A stretch of DNA of 37,573 bases from contig NZ_JAAIYB010000025.1 of assembly GCF_010894475.1 (NCBI RefSeq), positions 1 through 37,573 of the forward strand. The letters run 5' to 3'. This stretch comes from Myxococcus vastator. Its GTDB lineage: Bacteria; Myxococcota; Myxococcia; Myxococcales; Myxococcaceae. Under the pieces are notes generated by a model, which was not told where the DNA came from, did no database searches, and saw only the letters and a program-made list of their open reading frames with translations. Below, piece after piece: positions 6,978 to 14,670 of this stretch (positions within the stretch are counted from its first letter, which is position 1; each line of letters opens with the position of its first letter). The position numbers were made by a program, and so were the translations under genes.

Positions 6978-9479
6978 ATGGCGATGAACGAGCGTTACGA
7001 GCCGCAGGCGATTGAAGGTAAGTGGCAGACCCGTTGGGACGACGCGGGCGTCTTCCGGGCAGGCAGACGCCCCGGTGCACCCAAGAAGTACGTGCTCGAG
7101 ATGCTGCCGTACCCCAGCGGGAAGATGCACATGGGGCACGTCCGCAACTACCTGCTCGGGGACGTGTACGCGCGTTACTTCTGGATGAAGGGCTTCGACG
7201 TGCTGCATCCCCTGGGCTGGGATGCGCTCGGCCTGCCGGCCGAGAACGCGGCCATCAAGGACGGCGTGCACCCGGCGGTGCGCACGGCGGAGAACATCGC
7301 GTCCTTCAAGAAGGAAGTGAAGAGCCTGGGCTACTGCTACGACTGGGAGCGCGAGGTCAACACGAGCGACCCCGAGTACTACCGCTGGAACCAGTGGTTC
7401 TTCATCCAGATGCTGGAGCGTGGGCTCGTCTATCGCCGCTTCAGCAAGGTGAACTGGTGTACCGGCTGCCACACCGTCATCGCCAACGAGCAGGTGAAGG
7501 ACGGCGTCTGCGAGCGCTGCGACTCCCCCGTGGTGGACAAGGAGATGCCCGAGTGGGCGTTCCGCATCACCCGGTACTCGCAGGACCTGTTGGACTCGCT
7601 GGATACGCTCACGGAGTGGCCCCACCGCATCACCGCCGCGCAGCGGAACTGGATTGGCCGTTCGGACGGCGCCGAGGCCGACTTCCGCGTGCAGGGGCAT
7701 GACGCCTTGCTGCGCGTGTTCACCACCCGCATCGACACCCTCTTCGGCTGCACCTACGTGGTGCTGGCGCCGGACCACAAGCTGGTGGCCCAGGTGACGA
7801 CGCCCGAGCGCCGTGCGGAGGTGGAAGCTTTCGCCAAGCGGATGGCCGCCCAGTCCAAGACGGAGCGCCTGGGCGAGGGCACGGAGAAGGAGGGCGTCTT
7901 CACCGGCGCCTACGCGGAGAATCCCTTCACCGGACAGGCGGTCCCCATCTGGATCGCCAACTTCGTGCTGAGCGACTACGGCACCGGCGCGGTGATGAGC
8001 GTGCCCGCGCATGACGAGCGAGACTTCGCCTTCGCGCGCAAGTACAGCCTGCCCGTGAAGGTCGTCATCCATCCCGCGTCCGGTGACAAGCTCCCGCCGG
8101 GTGACAAGCTGGAGGCGGCCTATACGGAGTACGGCGTGCTGGAGGACTCGGGCGCCTACACGGGCCAGACGTCCGAGCAGGCGCGTCAGGCCATGGCCGC
8201 GTCGCTGGAGAAGGACGGCAAGGGCAAGGCGACGGTGACGTACCGCCAGAAGGACTGGGGCTTCAGCCGCCAGCGCTACTGGGGCACGCCCATCCCCATC
8301 GTCTACTGCGAGAAGTGCGACCCGGACCGCAACGGCCTCCCGGTGCCGCTGGAGCAGCTGCCCGTGCGCCTGCCGGAGATTGACACCCAGGCGGTGCTCA
8401 CCGGCAAGGGCGAGCCGCCGCTGGCGAAAGTCGCCTCGTGGGTCAACACCACCTGTCCGAAGTGCGGCGGGCCTGCCCGGCGCGAGGCGGAGACGATGGA
8501 CACCTTCGTCGACTCCTGCTGGTACTTCGCGCGCTACCTGTCGCCGCACTACGACGCCGCGCCGTTCGACCCGAAGGAGGCCCAGCGCTTCCTGCCCGTG
8601 GACATCTACGTGGGGGGGCCCGAGCACGCGGTGATGCACCTGCTCTATTTCCGCTTCTGGACGCGGGTGATGAAGCTGTTGGGGCTGAGCCCCGTGGATG
8701 AGCCCGTCAAGCGCCTCATCACCCAGGGCATCGTCAACGGTCCGGATGGCCGGAAGATGTCCAAGCGCTGGGGCAACGTGGTGGCGCCTTCCTCCATCGT
8801 CCAGAAGTACGGCGCGGACACGGCGCGGGCCTACGTGCTGTTCGCGGGCCCGCCGGAGCGCGACTTCGACTGGTCCGATGACCAGGTGGAGGGTGTCTTC
8901 CGCTTCCTCAAGCGCGTCTGGACGCTGGCCGCGACGCACCAGGAGGCGACGGCGGGTGCCACCCATGACGGACCCTACGAGGGCAAGGCGCTGGAGATTC
9001 GCCGCGCCGCCCACAAGACGCTCAAGCGGGTAGGGGAGGCCATCGAGCGCCTGTCCTTCAACACGGCCATCGCCGGCATCATGGAAGGCGTCAACGCGCT
9101 CTACGCCCAGGGGACACCCGAGACGGCCGCGGAGAAGGCCGCCATGGCGGAGGCCGTGCGCCTGCTGGCGGTGGTGCTCACGCCGTTCGCGCCGCACATC
9201 GCGGATGAAATCTCGGAGGCCTACGGCAGCAAGGACTTCACCGTCGCGCAGGCCTGGCCGGAGTTCGACCCGGCGCTGGTGGTGGACGACGTCATCCCCT
9301 ACGCCGTGCAGGTGAACGGCAAGCTGCGCGCGGAGATTCGCGTGGCGGCGGACGCGGCGGAGGCGGACGTGCGCGCCGCGGCAGAAGCGGATGAGAAGGT
9401 CCAGGCGGCCCTGGCGGGCAAGACGCTGCGCAAGTTCGTCTTCGTCCCCAAGCGCCTCGTGAACTTCGTCGCCACCTGA
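6978..9479 (+). CDS. leuS: Leucyl-tRNA synthetase
   Basis: LeuRS charges tRNA-Leu with leucine. The 833-residue protein shows the class I signatures HMGH at 51-54 and KMSKR at 593-597, a Cys-rich zinc-type insert (WCTGC...CERC), a second Cys pair (YCEKC...CPKCGG), the CP1 editing domain with TTRIDTLFG and GTGAVMSVPAHDERD, the ETMDTFVDSCWYFARY segment before the catalytic core closes, an anticodon-binding helical region and the small C-terminal domain ending KLVN-type RLVNFVAT. The ATG at 6978 was chosen because MAMNERY... is the usual LeuRS beginning; an ATG at 6984 is equally in frame and ribosome-site evidence is weak. The next two genes follow on the same strand, and leuS-lptE linkage is conserved across proteobacteria. 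Confidence 0.98.
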   Translation: MAMNERYEPQAIEGKWQTRWDDAGVFRAGRRPGAPKKYVLEMLPYPSGKMHMGHVRNYLLGDVYARYFWMKGFDVLHPLGWDALGLPAENAAIKDGVHPAVRTAENIASFKKEVKSLGYCYDWEREVNTSDPEYYRWNQWFFIQMLERGLVYRRFSKVNWCTGCHTVIANEQVKDGVCERCDSPVVDKEMPEWAFRITRYSQDLLDSLDTLTEWPHRITAAQRNWIGRSDGAEADFRVQGHDALLRVFTTRIDTLFGCTYVVLAPDHKLVAQVTTPERRAEVEAFAKRMAAQSKTERLGEGTEKEGVFTGAYAENPFTGQAVPIWIANFVLSDYGTGAVMSVPAHDERDFAFARKYSLPVKVVIHPASGDKLPPGDKLEAAYTEYGVLEDSGAYTGQTSEQARQAMAASLEKDGKGKATVTYRQKDWGFSRQRYWGTPIPIVYCEKCDPDRNGLPVPLEQLPVRLPEIDTQAVLTGKGEPPLAKVASWVNTTCPKCGGPARREAETMDTFVDSCWYFARYLSPHYDAAPFDPKEAQRFLPVDIYVGGPEHAVMHLLYFRFWTRVMKLLGLSPVDEPVKRLITQGIVNGPDGRKMSKRWGNVVAPSSIVQKYGADTARAYVLFAGPPERDFDWSDDQVEGVFRFLKRVWTLAATHQEATAGATHDGPYEGKALEIRRAAHKTLKRVGEAIERLSFNTAIAGIMEGVNALYAQGTPETAAEKAAMAEAVRLLAVVLTPFAPHIADEISEAYGSKDFTVAQAWPEFDPALVVDDVIPYAVQVNGKLRAEIRVAADAAEADVRAAAEADEKVQAALAGKTLRKFVFVPKRLVNFVAT

Positions 9480-9512
9480 GCGGGGACCCGGGTGTCGGCG
9501 GAGGTCCTCGTC

Positions 9513-10088
9513 ATGTGCGGTGCATGTGGGCGGCCCCAACCCGCGGGCCGCCCGCGGTGCATTGCCTGCGAGGCCGTGCTTCCCGAAGCGCCCCTTCCCG
9601 GGGGCCCGGCACCCGGGGAGCCTTTCTTCGTCGCGGACCTGGGCGGAGGGCGCATACTCTCCGGTCAGGGGACGCGGCTCTTCTATCAGCCGCACCCGTC
9701 GGTCATGGTTCCTCCCGTGGAGCTGGGCTCGCTGCGGGAGGCGCGGCTGGAGTCGCGCTTCTTCCGGGAGGCGCTGGCGCTGACCGTCTTCGCCTTGCTG
9801 GGCCTGTGGGCGCAGCCCGTCGCGCTGAAGGTGCTGGGGTTGGGCATGGCGGCGCTGGGCGTCCTGCTGGCGTTGACGTGCCGCTCACACGGGCTCGTCC
9901 TGTTTCCTCGGCAGGGGCCGACGGTGCGCTGGCCCTTGGGGCTGGCGCGGCGGGGGTCGTCCCGGGACACGCGGCTGCTGGCGGCGTGGACGTCGTTGGC
10001 GGAGGCCCTGCGGGTGCGCGGCGTGGCTGTCGACGGTGAGGCTTCACCGCCGCCTCCGTCGATGCGCGACGGTGGCCCTCTGGCTTGA
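9513..10088 (+). CDS. Small zinc-ribbon membrane protein, function unknown
   Basis: The 191-residue protein begins with a four-cysteine zinc ribbon (C2, C5, C16, C19 in a CxxC-x10-CxxC arrangement), followed by a Pro/Gly-rich linker and a beta-rich segment. A hydrophobic region of about 45 residues near the middle probably makes two transmembrane helices, and the tail is basic and cytoplasmic. The ATG at 9513 is preferred over an in-frame GTG at 9492 because GGAGG at 9500-9504 lies 8 bases upstream and the ribbon starts at residue 2. It lies between leuS and lptE on the same strand, with 33 bases after leuS. I do not recognise a named family; the context suggests co-transcription with leuS but no specific function. 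Confidence 0.7.
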   Translation: MCGACGRPQPAGRPRCIACEAVLPEAPLPGGPAPGEPFFVADLGGGRILSGQGTRLFYQPHPSVMVPPVELGSLREARLESRFFREALALTVFALLGLWAQPVALKVLGLGMAALGVLLALTCRSHGLVLFPRQGPTVRWPLGLARRGSSRDTRLLAAWTSLAEALRVRGVAVDGEASPPPPSMRDGGPLA

Positions 10089-10112
10089 CGGGCGGATCGG
10101 GCCGGGTAGGGT
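10085..10112 (+). promoter_or_regulatory. Candidate promoter of lptE giving a leaderless transcript
   Basis: TTGACG (10085-10090), a 16-base spacer and TAGGGT (10107-10112) form a good housekeeping-sigma promoter that overlaps the stop codon of the preceding gene. The lptE ATG begins only 7 bases after the -10 element, so transcription would start at or next to the A of the start codon. Confidence 0.5.
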
Positions 10113-10119
10113 GCCGCGC

Positions 10120-10650
10120 ATGTCGCGACCCTGCGCTGTCGGACCCCGGCGCCTTCGGATTGGCCTGGTGGTGGGAATGTGGGTGGCCGCGGGCTGTGGC
10201 TACCGCCTGGCGCCTCGCGGAGACGGTCTCCCGCCCGGCGTGACGTCCCTCTGCGCGCCCGTCTTCGTCAACGCCACGCCCGAGCCCACGCTGGAAACCG
10301 TCTTCACGCGCTTCCTGCGGCAGGAGCTGATCCGCGTGGGCCGGCTGGGCAGCGCGGCGTCCTGCGACGGGCGCATGGAGGGCACGGTGCTGTCGGTGGC
10401 GAACACGCCCACGACGGTGGTGGGCAAGAGCACCAGCCCGGGCTTCTTCTTCCGCGTCTCCGCCCGGGCGCAGCTCCGTGTGGTGAAGGACGGACAGGTC
10501 CTCAAGCAGACGGAGGTCTTCGGCACGGAGGACTATGTGCTGGGGAGCGGAGACATCCTGGAGGCGGAGGCGAACCGGCAGGTCGCGCTCGAGCGCCTCG
10601 CGGAGATCTTGATGCGGGACGGGTATGACCGGCTGGCAGGTGCCTGGTGA
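10120..10650 (+). CDS. lptE: LPS-assembly lipoprotein LptE
   Basis: LptE is the outer-membrane lipoprotein that plugs the LptD barrel and helps insert lipopolysaccharide into the outer leaflet. The 176-residue product has a basic start, a hydrophobic segment and the lipobox AAGC with lipidated C26 followed directly by GYRL, the usual LptE opening. The mature part has the short alpha/beta fold with alternating strands (TSLCAPVF..., LETVFTRFLRQEL, MEGTVLSV, TEVFGTEDYVLG) and a C-terminal helix AEANRQVALERLAEILMRDGYDRL, typical of the family. Position after leuS matches the leuS-lptE-holA order of many proteobacteria, but holA is not next; rpsT follows on the other strand. An in-frame GTG at 10111 overlaps the -10 element and was rejected. 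Confidence 0.88.
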   Translation: MSRPCAVGPRRLRIGLVVGMWVAAGCGYRLAPRGDGLPPGVTSLCAPVFVNATPEPTLETVFTRFLRQELIRVGRLGSAASCDGRMEGTVLSVANTPTTVVGKSTSPGFFFRVSARAQLRVVKDGQVLKQTEVFGTEDYVLGSGDILEAEANRQVALERLAEILMRDGYDRLAGAW

Positions 10651-10668
10651 GGAGGCAAGAGCCTCCTC
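10649..10668. terminator. Hairpin terminator at the end of lptE
   Basis: A perfect 8-bp stem GAGGAGGC/GCCTCCTC with loop AAGA begins within the lptE stop codon. There is no T tract after it, so termination efficiency is uncertain. It lies between convergent genes and could act in both directions. Confidence 0.55.
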
Positions 10669-10692
10669 CCGGCAGCCTGCACGGATGAAGCA

Positions 10693-10711
10693 GGGCCACG
10701 CGAGGTGGCCC
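10693..10711 (-). terminator. Hairpin terminator downstream of rpsT
   Basis: A 7-bp stem GGGCCAC/GTGGCCC with a 5-base loop lies 11 bases after the rpsT stop codon (reading on the minus strand) and is followed by TGCTTCAT, a weak T-containing tail. Together with the hairpin at 10649-10668 it separates the convergent lptE and rpsT genes. Confidence 0.5.
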
Positions 10712-10722
10712 CGAGGCTTCGA

Positions 10723-10998
10723 CTAGGCCTGCGCGCGGGCGGCCTTGGTGGCGGCCTTCGCGAGACGCGAGATGCGGCGGGAAGCGGTGCGCTTGTGCAG
10801 CACGCCCTTGGTGGCGGCCTTGCTCAGCGCCTTGGAGGCCGACTTGATGGCGTCCGTCAGCTTCGCCCCATCCTTGCTGCCGAGCGCCTCGCGAGCGGAC
10901 TTGACGGCGGTCTTCACCTCACCGCGCACGGTGACGTTGCGCGCACGGCGCTTCAGGGACTGACGGTGACGCTTCTCTGCGGACTTGGTGTTGGCCAA
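10723..10998 (-). CDS. rpsT: 30S ribosomal protein S20, TTG start
   Basis: S20 is a primary binding protein of 16S rRNA in the small subunit. The 91-residue product is all-helical and very basic, starting MANTKSAEKRHRQS with the family pattern KR-R-N and SALRTAIK-like helices, and ending in Ala/Lys-rich helices. The start codon is TTG (complement of 10996-10998). A GGAGA ribosome site (complement of 11005-11009) lies 6 bases upstream, and no ATG would keep the conserved MANTKSA start. In E. coli rpsT also starts with UUG, and the weak start is needed for S20's translational autoregulation; a similar control here is inferred. The gene is monocistronic between convergent lptE and the upstream mazG fusion. 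Confidence 0.96.
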   Translation of the reverse strand: MANTKSAEKRHRQSLKRRARNVTVRGEVKTAVKSAREALGSKDGAKLTDAIKSASKALSKAATKGVLHKRTASRRISRLAKAATKAARAQA

Positions 10999-11039
10999 GA
11001 GAAATCTCCAGCGGTAATGGCAGGCTAAAAGAGGGGCCG

Positions 11040-11068
11040 TCCTTACTGCGACGCCTCGCGGGCGTCAA
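11040..11068 (-). promoter_or_regulatory. Candidate rpsT promoter
   Basis: On the minus strand, TTGACG (complement of 11063-11068), a 17-base spacer and TAAGGA (complement of 11040-11045) form a -35/-10 pair. The -35 is strong; the -10 lacks the final T. The expected start gives a leader of roughly 35 bases with the GGAGA site. Confidence 0.4.
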
Positions 11069-11137
11069 GGCGGGTGTGGGCCTCCAGCCGGGATTTCCGG
11101 GCTCTGGACGCCCCGCCGAGGGCACCTGCGAGGAAAA

Positions 11138-12328
11138 TCACTCTACCGAAGTCGTATATTCCCACACCAGCCCTGATGGATCCTCAAAGGTGAGTCGGTC
11201 GGCCTGGTGCTGGATCAGCCGGCCCCCCGGAATCTCCGCCAGGATGCCGGGGAGCCGCTCCACGGCCGCCGGAGACGGGGCCGTCAGGGTCAGCCTCAGC
11301 CCCGTCGTGGGCGCCCCCGCCGCTTCGAAGGCGATCCGGAGGCCCCCGTCTTCATAGAGGGCCTGATCCGCGGCGGGAGTCCGGCGGGAGGTCCACCCCA
11401 GCCGAGGCGCCAGGGCATCCCAGAAGGCGCGCTGCGCGGGGAGGTCCGCCACGCCCAGCCGCAGCGTGGTGACGGGCGCGCGAGGAACCCAGGTCGGAGA
11501 CGGCAGGGCCTTCTCGCGCGCCTTGGCGTCCTGCCAGTGGCGCTCCATGTGCTCCAGGGTGGCATCCCCCAGGGCGACACCCTCGGCGCGCAGGGCGGAC
11601 TCGATGTGCTGGAAGCGGGCGGTGAAGCGGCGGATGGCCATGCGCAGCGCGTCCTCGGCCGGGGCTCCGACGAAGCGCGCGAGGTTGGCGAGCGAGAACA
11701 GCACATCTCCCAGCTCGTGCTCGATGGCGTCCCGATCATTCGCGGCGATGGCCTCGTCCAGCTCGCCCAGCTCCTCCGTCAGCTTGGCGCGCACGCTGGC
11801 GACGTCCGGCCAGTCGAAGCCGATGCGGCTGGCCTTCTCCGTGAGCCGCTCGGCCCGCATCAGCGCCGGGGCGGCGACGGGGACGCCGTCCAGCACCGAG
11901 CCCTCCCGGCCCGTCTTGCGCTTCTTCTCCGCGGCCTTGAGCTTGGCCCAGTTGTCCAGGACCTGCTCGGCGCCCTCCAGGCGCTGGCCGTCGCCGAAGA
12001 CATGGGGGTGCCGGCTGACCAGCTTGTCGCCAATGGCCTTCGCCACGTCGGCCAGGGAGAACTCCCCCAGCTCCGACGCGAGCTGGGCGTGGAAGACAAT
12101 CTGGAAAAGCAGGTCCCCCAGCTCTTCGCAGAAGGTCCGCCAGGAGCCGCCGTAGGCCACCCGGTCCATCTCCTCCAGGACCTCGAAGGCCTCTTCCAGG
12201 AGGTAGGGCCGCAGCGAGCGCAGGTCCTGTTCGCGATCCCACGGGCAGCCGCCTTCGGCGCGCAGCCGCCGCATGATGTCGACCAGTCGCTCCAGCTCCG
12301 CCCCGGGGGTCAGCGTCGTGTCCGCCAT
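11138..12328 (-). CDS. mazG: MazG nucleoside triphosphate pyrophosphohydrolase fused to a C-terminal VOC/glyoxalase-like domain
   Basis: MazG hydrolyses NTPs and dNTPs to NMP and PPi, clearing aberrant nucleotides and tuning ppGpp-linked stress. Residues 1-275 hold two tandem MazG repeats: the active-type repeat with GGCPWDREQ (26-34), E45/E46/E49 and E68/E69-D72, and the second with E185/E186/E189 and E205-D208. E. coli MazG (263 residues) ends about here. Residues ~286-396 add a beta-alpha-beta module with TLRLGVADLPAQRAFW and ending DPSGLVWEY, as in the vicinal-oxygen-chelate fold; the usual first metal-binding His/Gln is absent, so it may bind rather than catalyse. The ATG at 12328 is preferred over one at 12334 because an AGGA site is 6-7 bases away. 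It is divergent from the TPR membrane gene. Confidence 0.9.
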   Translation of the reverse strand: MADTTLTPGAELERLVDIMRRLRAEGGCPWDREQDLRSLRPYLLEEAFEVLEEMDRVAYGGSWRTFCEELGDLLFQIVFHAQLASELGEFSLADVAKAIGDKLVSRHPHVFGDGQRLEGAEQVLDNWAKLKAAEKKRKTGREGSVLDGVPVAAPALMRAERLTEKASRIGFDWPDVASVRAKLTEELGELDEAIAANDRDAIEHELGDVLFSLANLARFVGAPAEDALRMAIRRFTARFQHIESALRAEGVALGDATLEHMERHWQDAKAREKALPSPTWVPRAPVTTLRLGVADLPAQRAFWDALAPRLGWTSRRTPAADQALYEDGGLRIAFEAAGAPTTGLRLTLTAPSPAAVERLPGILAEIPGGRLIQHQADRLTFEDPSGLVWEYTTSVE

Positions 12329-12404
12329 GCACATTCCTGTAGCACGCGCGGGTCGGGTGCTGTCCGGCAAACGCGGAAGGTGGCCGGCCTGGCTGGCGTT
12401 CGTT

Positions 12405-12433
12405 TTCGCGGTTGGCCCTGGGTCGCCTACAAT
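12405..12433 (+). promoter_or_regulatory. Candidate promoter of the TPR membrane protein gene
   Basis: A near-perfect -10 element TACAAT (12428-12433) lies 11 bases before the ATG at 12445; a weak -35 TTCGCG (12405-12410) is 17 bases upstream of it. The 5' leader would be only about 5 bases, so translation would be nearly leaderless. Confidence 0.45.
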
Positions 12434-12444
12434 CCACCCCCTGG

Positions 12445-14664
12445 ATGATCCGCCTGCCGCTTTTCGCCCTCCTTCTCAGTGGATTCACGCTTCTGGTGCC
12501 CGTCGTGGCGTCCGCGCAGCTGGAAGCCCCCACGCGCCTTCCCGAGGTGGATCCGGGGCCCATGGAGCCCGACCTGCGGGATGAGTCCATGGATCCGGTG
12601 GATGACGCCGCCTACGCGGAGGACGTGCCGGAAGAAGAAGACGTCCCCACCGCGGAGGAGGATGCCTCCACCGAGGATGCCTTCACCGAGGACGCCGACG
12701 ACGCGCCCGCGCGCAACGTCAGGGCCTCCGAAGCGGTCCCCGGCAATGGCCGCCCGCCCGCGGCGGCCAGTCCTCCGCCGGTCGAGGAACCCACGGTCAT
12801 CACCCCCAGGCCGGTGACGCTGAGTCCGGTGCTGGCGCCGCGGGTGACGGATGCGGACCTGGAAGCCCTCTGGAACCGGTGGCGGCAGGCCCGGGCGACG
12901 AATGACCGAGCCGCGGCGGCGGCGGCCCTCAAGGAGCTGCGGACGTTGCGCGTCGAATTGGCCGCCACGGACCTGGAGCCCCTGAGCGCGGGCTTCCTCC
13001 GCGAAGCGGCCGTGCGCCGCCGCGCGGGGGACATGGCCGGCGCGGTGCGGCTGGCGGAGGTGGCGGTCGAGCTGTCGCCGGGGCTGCCCTACGCCCGCTT
13101 CGAGCTCGCCGAGCTCTACGCCTTGGAGAAGCCGACTGACGTGTCCCGCACCCTGGGGCAGGTGCGGCAGGCGCTGACGACACTGGCTCGGGATGCCCGC
13201 TATCGCCGGCCCGCGTTGGCGGACCTGGGGGCACTGGTGCTGCTGGCCTGGGGCGCCACCGCGGTGCTGCTGATGGGCCTGTTCTTCCTGCGGAAGCTCC
13301 GTTACGCGCTGCATGACTTCCACCACCTGCTGCCGCGAGTCGTCTCCCGGTGGCAGTCCCTGGTCCTGGGGCTGCTCCTCTTGAGCCTGCCGTGGGTGCT
13401 GGGGCTGGGCGTGCTGCCCGCGCTGCTGGTGATGCTGGCCACCGTGTCGCTCTATCTCTCGCGCACGGAGCGGGTGGTGGCGGCGGTGCTGGTGGCGGGC
13501 GTGGGGCTCCTGCCGCTAGCGGCGGGGCAGCTCGCGCGCGTCACGGCGTTCGCGGGCACGCCGGCCGAGGACGTGTATCTCCTGGAGCGGGGCGGCCTGT
13601 CCGCCGAGGAGGCGCGGGCGCGCGTGCTGACGCGGATGGCGTCCCGCACGGCGACCTTCGTGGAGGTGCTGTCGCTGGCGTACTTCGAATCCCGGCGCGG
13701 CCTGCTGGAAGAGGCGAGGACACACTTCAAGGCGGCCTCGGTGCTGAAGAACTCGGATGCGCGCCTGCTCACGCGCTTCGGCAACACCCTGGTCGCGCTG
13801 GGAGACGCGGACGGCGCGGCGCTGCTCTACGTGCAGGCCTCGCAGTCGGCACCGGACCTGGCGGCTCCGCACTACAACCTGGCGCAGGTGGTCCGCCGCA
13901 GGGCGAAGACGCTGCCCGATTCGGAGGTCGGCAAGGAGCTGGACCGCGCCGCCACGGCCATGGCCTCGGCGCAGGCGCTGGATGGAGCGCTGCTGGTCCG
14001 GGACCCGCCACCGGAGGACCGGCTGCTGCTCAACCTGCTGCTGCTGTCCCCGACGCTGGGGGAGTCCGACTGGCTTCCGCTCGCGGATGGCACGGGAGCG
14101 GGTCGTCAGGTGGAGACGCAGCTGTCGCGCTGGCTGCTCCCGGGGCTTCCGCCCGGGCCCATGGCCTCCGCGGGGGCCGCGGCGCTGGCGGCGCTCTTGG
14201 CCCTGTGGGGCTTCGCGGGTGACCGCTTGAAGGCGGCCAAGGTGTGTGAGCGCTGTGGCCGCGCGGTGTGCGTGCGCTGCGACCCGGAGCTGGGGGTGGG
14301 CAGCAAGCAGTGTGGCCAGTGCGTCAACGTCTTCGCCCGCCGGGGGCTGGTGCCGCAGCAACTGCGGGCGCGCAAGCAGCTCCAGGTGGACCGGCATCAG
14401 GCCTGGACGGGGCGGGTGGCGTACGTCCTGGGCGCGGTGTTGTCCGGCGCGGGGCACGTGGCCTCGGGTGTTCCGGTCCGCGGCGCGCTGTATGTGTTCG
14501 GCTTCCTCTTCGCGCTGGCCGCGGTGCTCCTGCACCAGGGGCTGGTGCGAGGGCCCTACGGTGAAGCCCCCCTGTACCTCAAGCTCGCGCCCGCGGTGTT
14601 GCTGCTGCTGGGTGTCCACCTGCTGTCGTTGCGCGGTCTGCGCCGTCTGCGGCGGGGGGAGTGA
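12445..14664 (+). CDS. Secreted-start, multi-membrane-segment TPR protein with zinc ribbon, function unknown
   Basis: The 739-residue protein starts with a signal peptide ending VASAQ (about residue 24). Next come an acidic low-complexity region (about 25-100, rich in D/E), a helical region (130-260), and a block of four or five hydrophobic helices (about 260-365). TPR-like helices follow (about 400-505, with LLTRFGNTLVALGDADGAALLYVQA), then one hydrophobic helix (about 571-593). A cysteine-rich ribbon begins near residue 602 (CxxC-x4-CxxC, then CGQC), and the last part holds more membrane helices (about 655-732). The cysteine ribbon would be cytoplasmic if helices are counted as predicted. 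No family is recognised. The DUF4388 gene follows after 6 bases, so they are probably one operon. The ATG at 12445 is chosen because the signal peptide starts there. Confidence 0.75.
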   Translation: MIRLPLFALLLSGFTLLVPVVASAQLEAPTRLPEVDPGPMEPDLRDESMDPVDDAAYAEDVPEEEDVPTAEEDASTEDAFTEDADDAPARNVRASEAVPGNGRPPAAASPPPVEEPTVITPRPVTLSPVLAPRVTDADLEALWNRWRQARATNDRAAAAAALKELRTLRVELAATDLEPLSAGFLREAAVRRRAGDMAGAVRLAEVAVELSPGLPYARFELAELYALEKPTDVSRTLGQVRQALTTLARDARYRRPALADLGALVLLAWGATAVLLMGLFFLRKLRYALHDFHHLLPRVVSRWQSLVLGLLLLSLPWVLGLGVLPALLVMLATVSLYLSRTERVVAAVLVAGVGLLPLAAGQLARVTAFAGTPAEDVYLLERGGLSAEEARARVLTRMASRTATFVEVLSLAYFESRRGLLEEARTHFKAASVLKNSDARLLTRFGNTLVALGDADGAALLYVQASQSAPDLAAPHYNLAQVVRRRAKTLPDSEVGKELDRAATAMASAQALDGALLVRDPPPEDRLLLNLLLLSPTLGESDWLPLADGTGAGRQVETQLSRWLLPGLPPGPMASAGAAALAALLALWGFAGDRLKAAKVCERCGRAVCVRCDPELGVGSKQCGQCVNVFARRGLVPQQLRARKQLQVDRHQAWTGRVAYVLGAVLSGAGHVASGVPVRGALYVFGFLFALAAVLLHQGLVRGPYGEAPLYLKLAPAVLLLLGVHLLSLRGLRRLRRGE

Positions 14665-14670
14665 ACGGCG

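Noticed and set aside
8089..8118. Small in-frame duplication GDKLPPGDKLE in leuS
   Set aside because: It is a short loop repeat in the editing-domain region, leaves the frame intact and is within normal variation.
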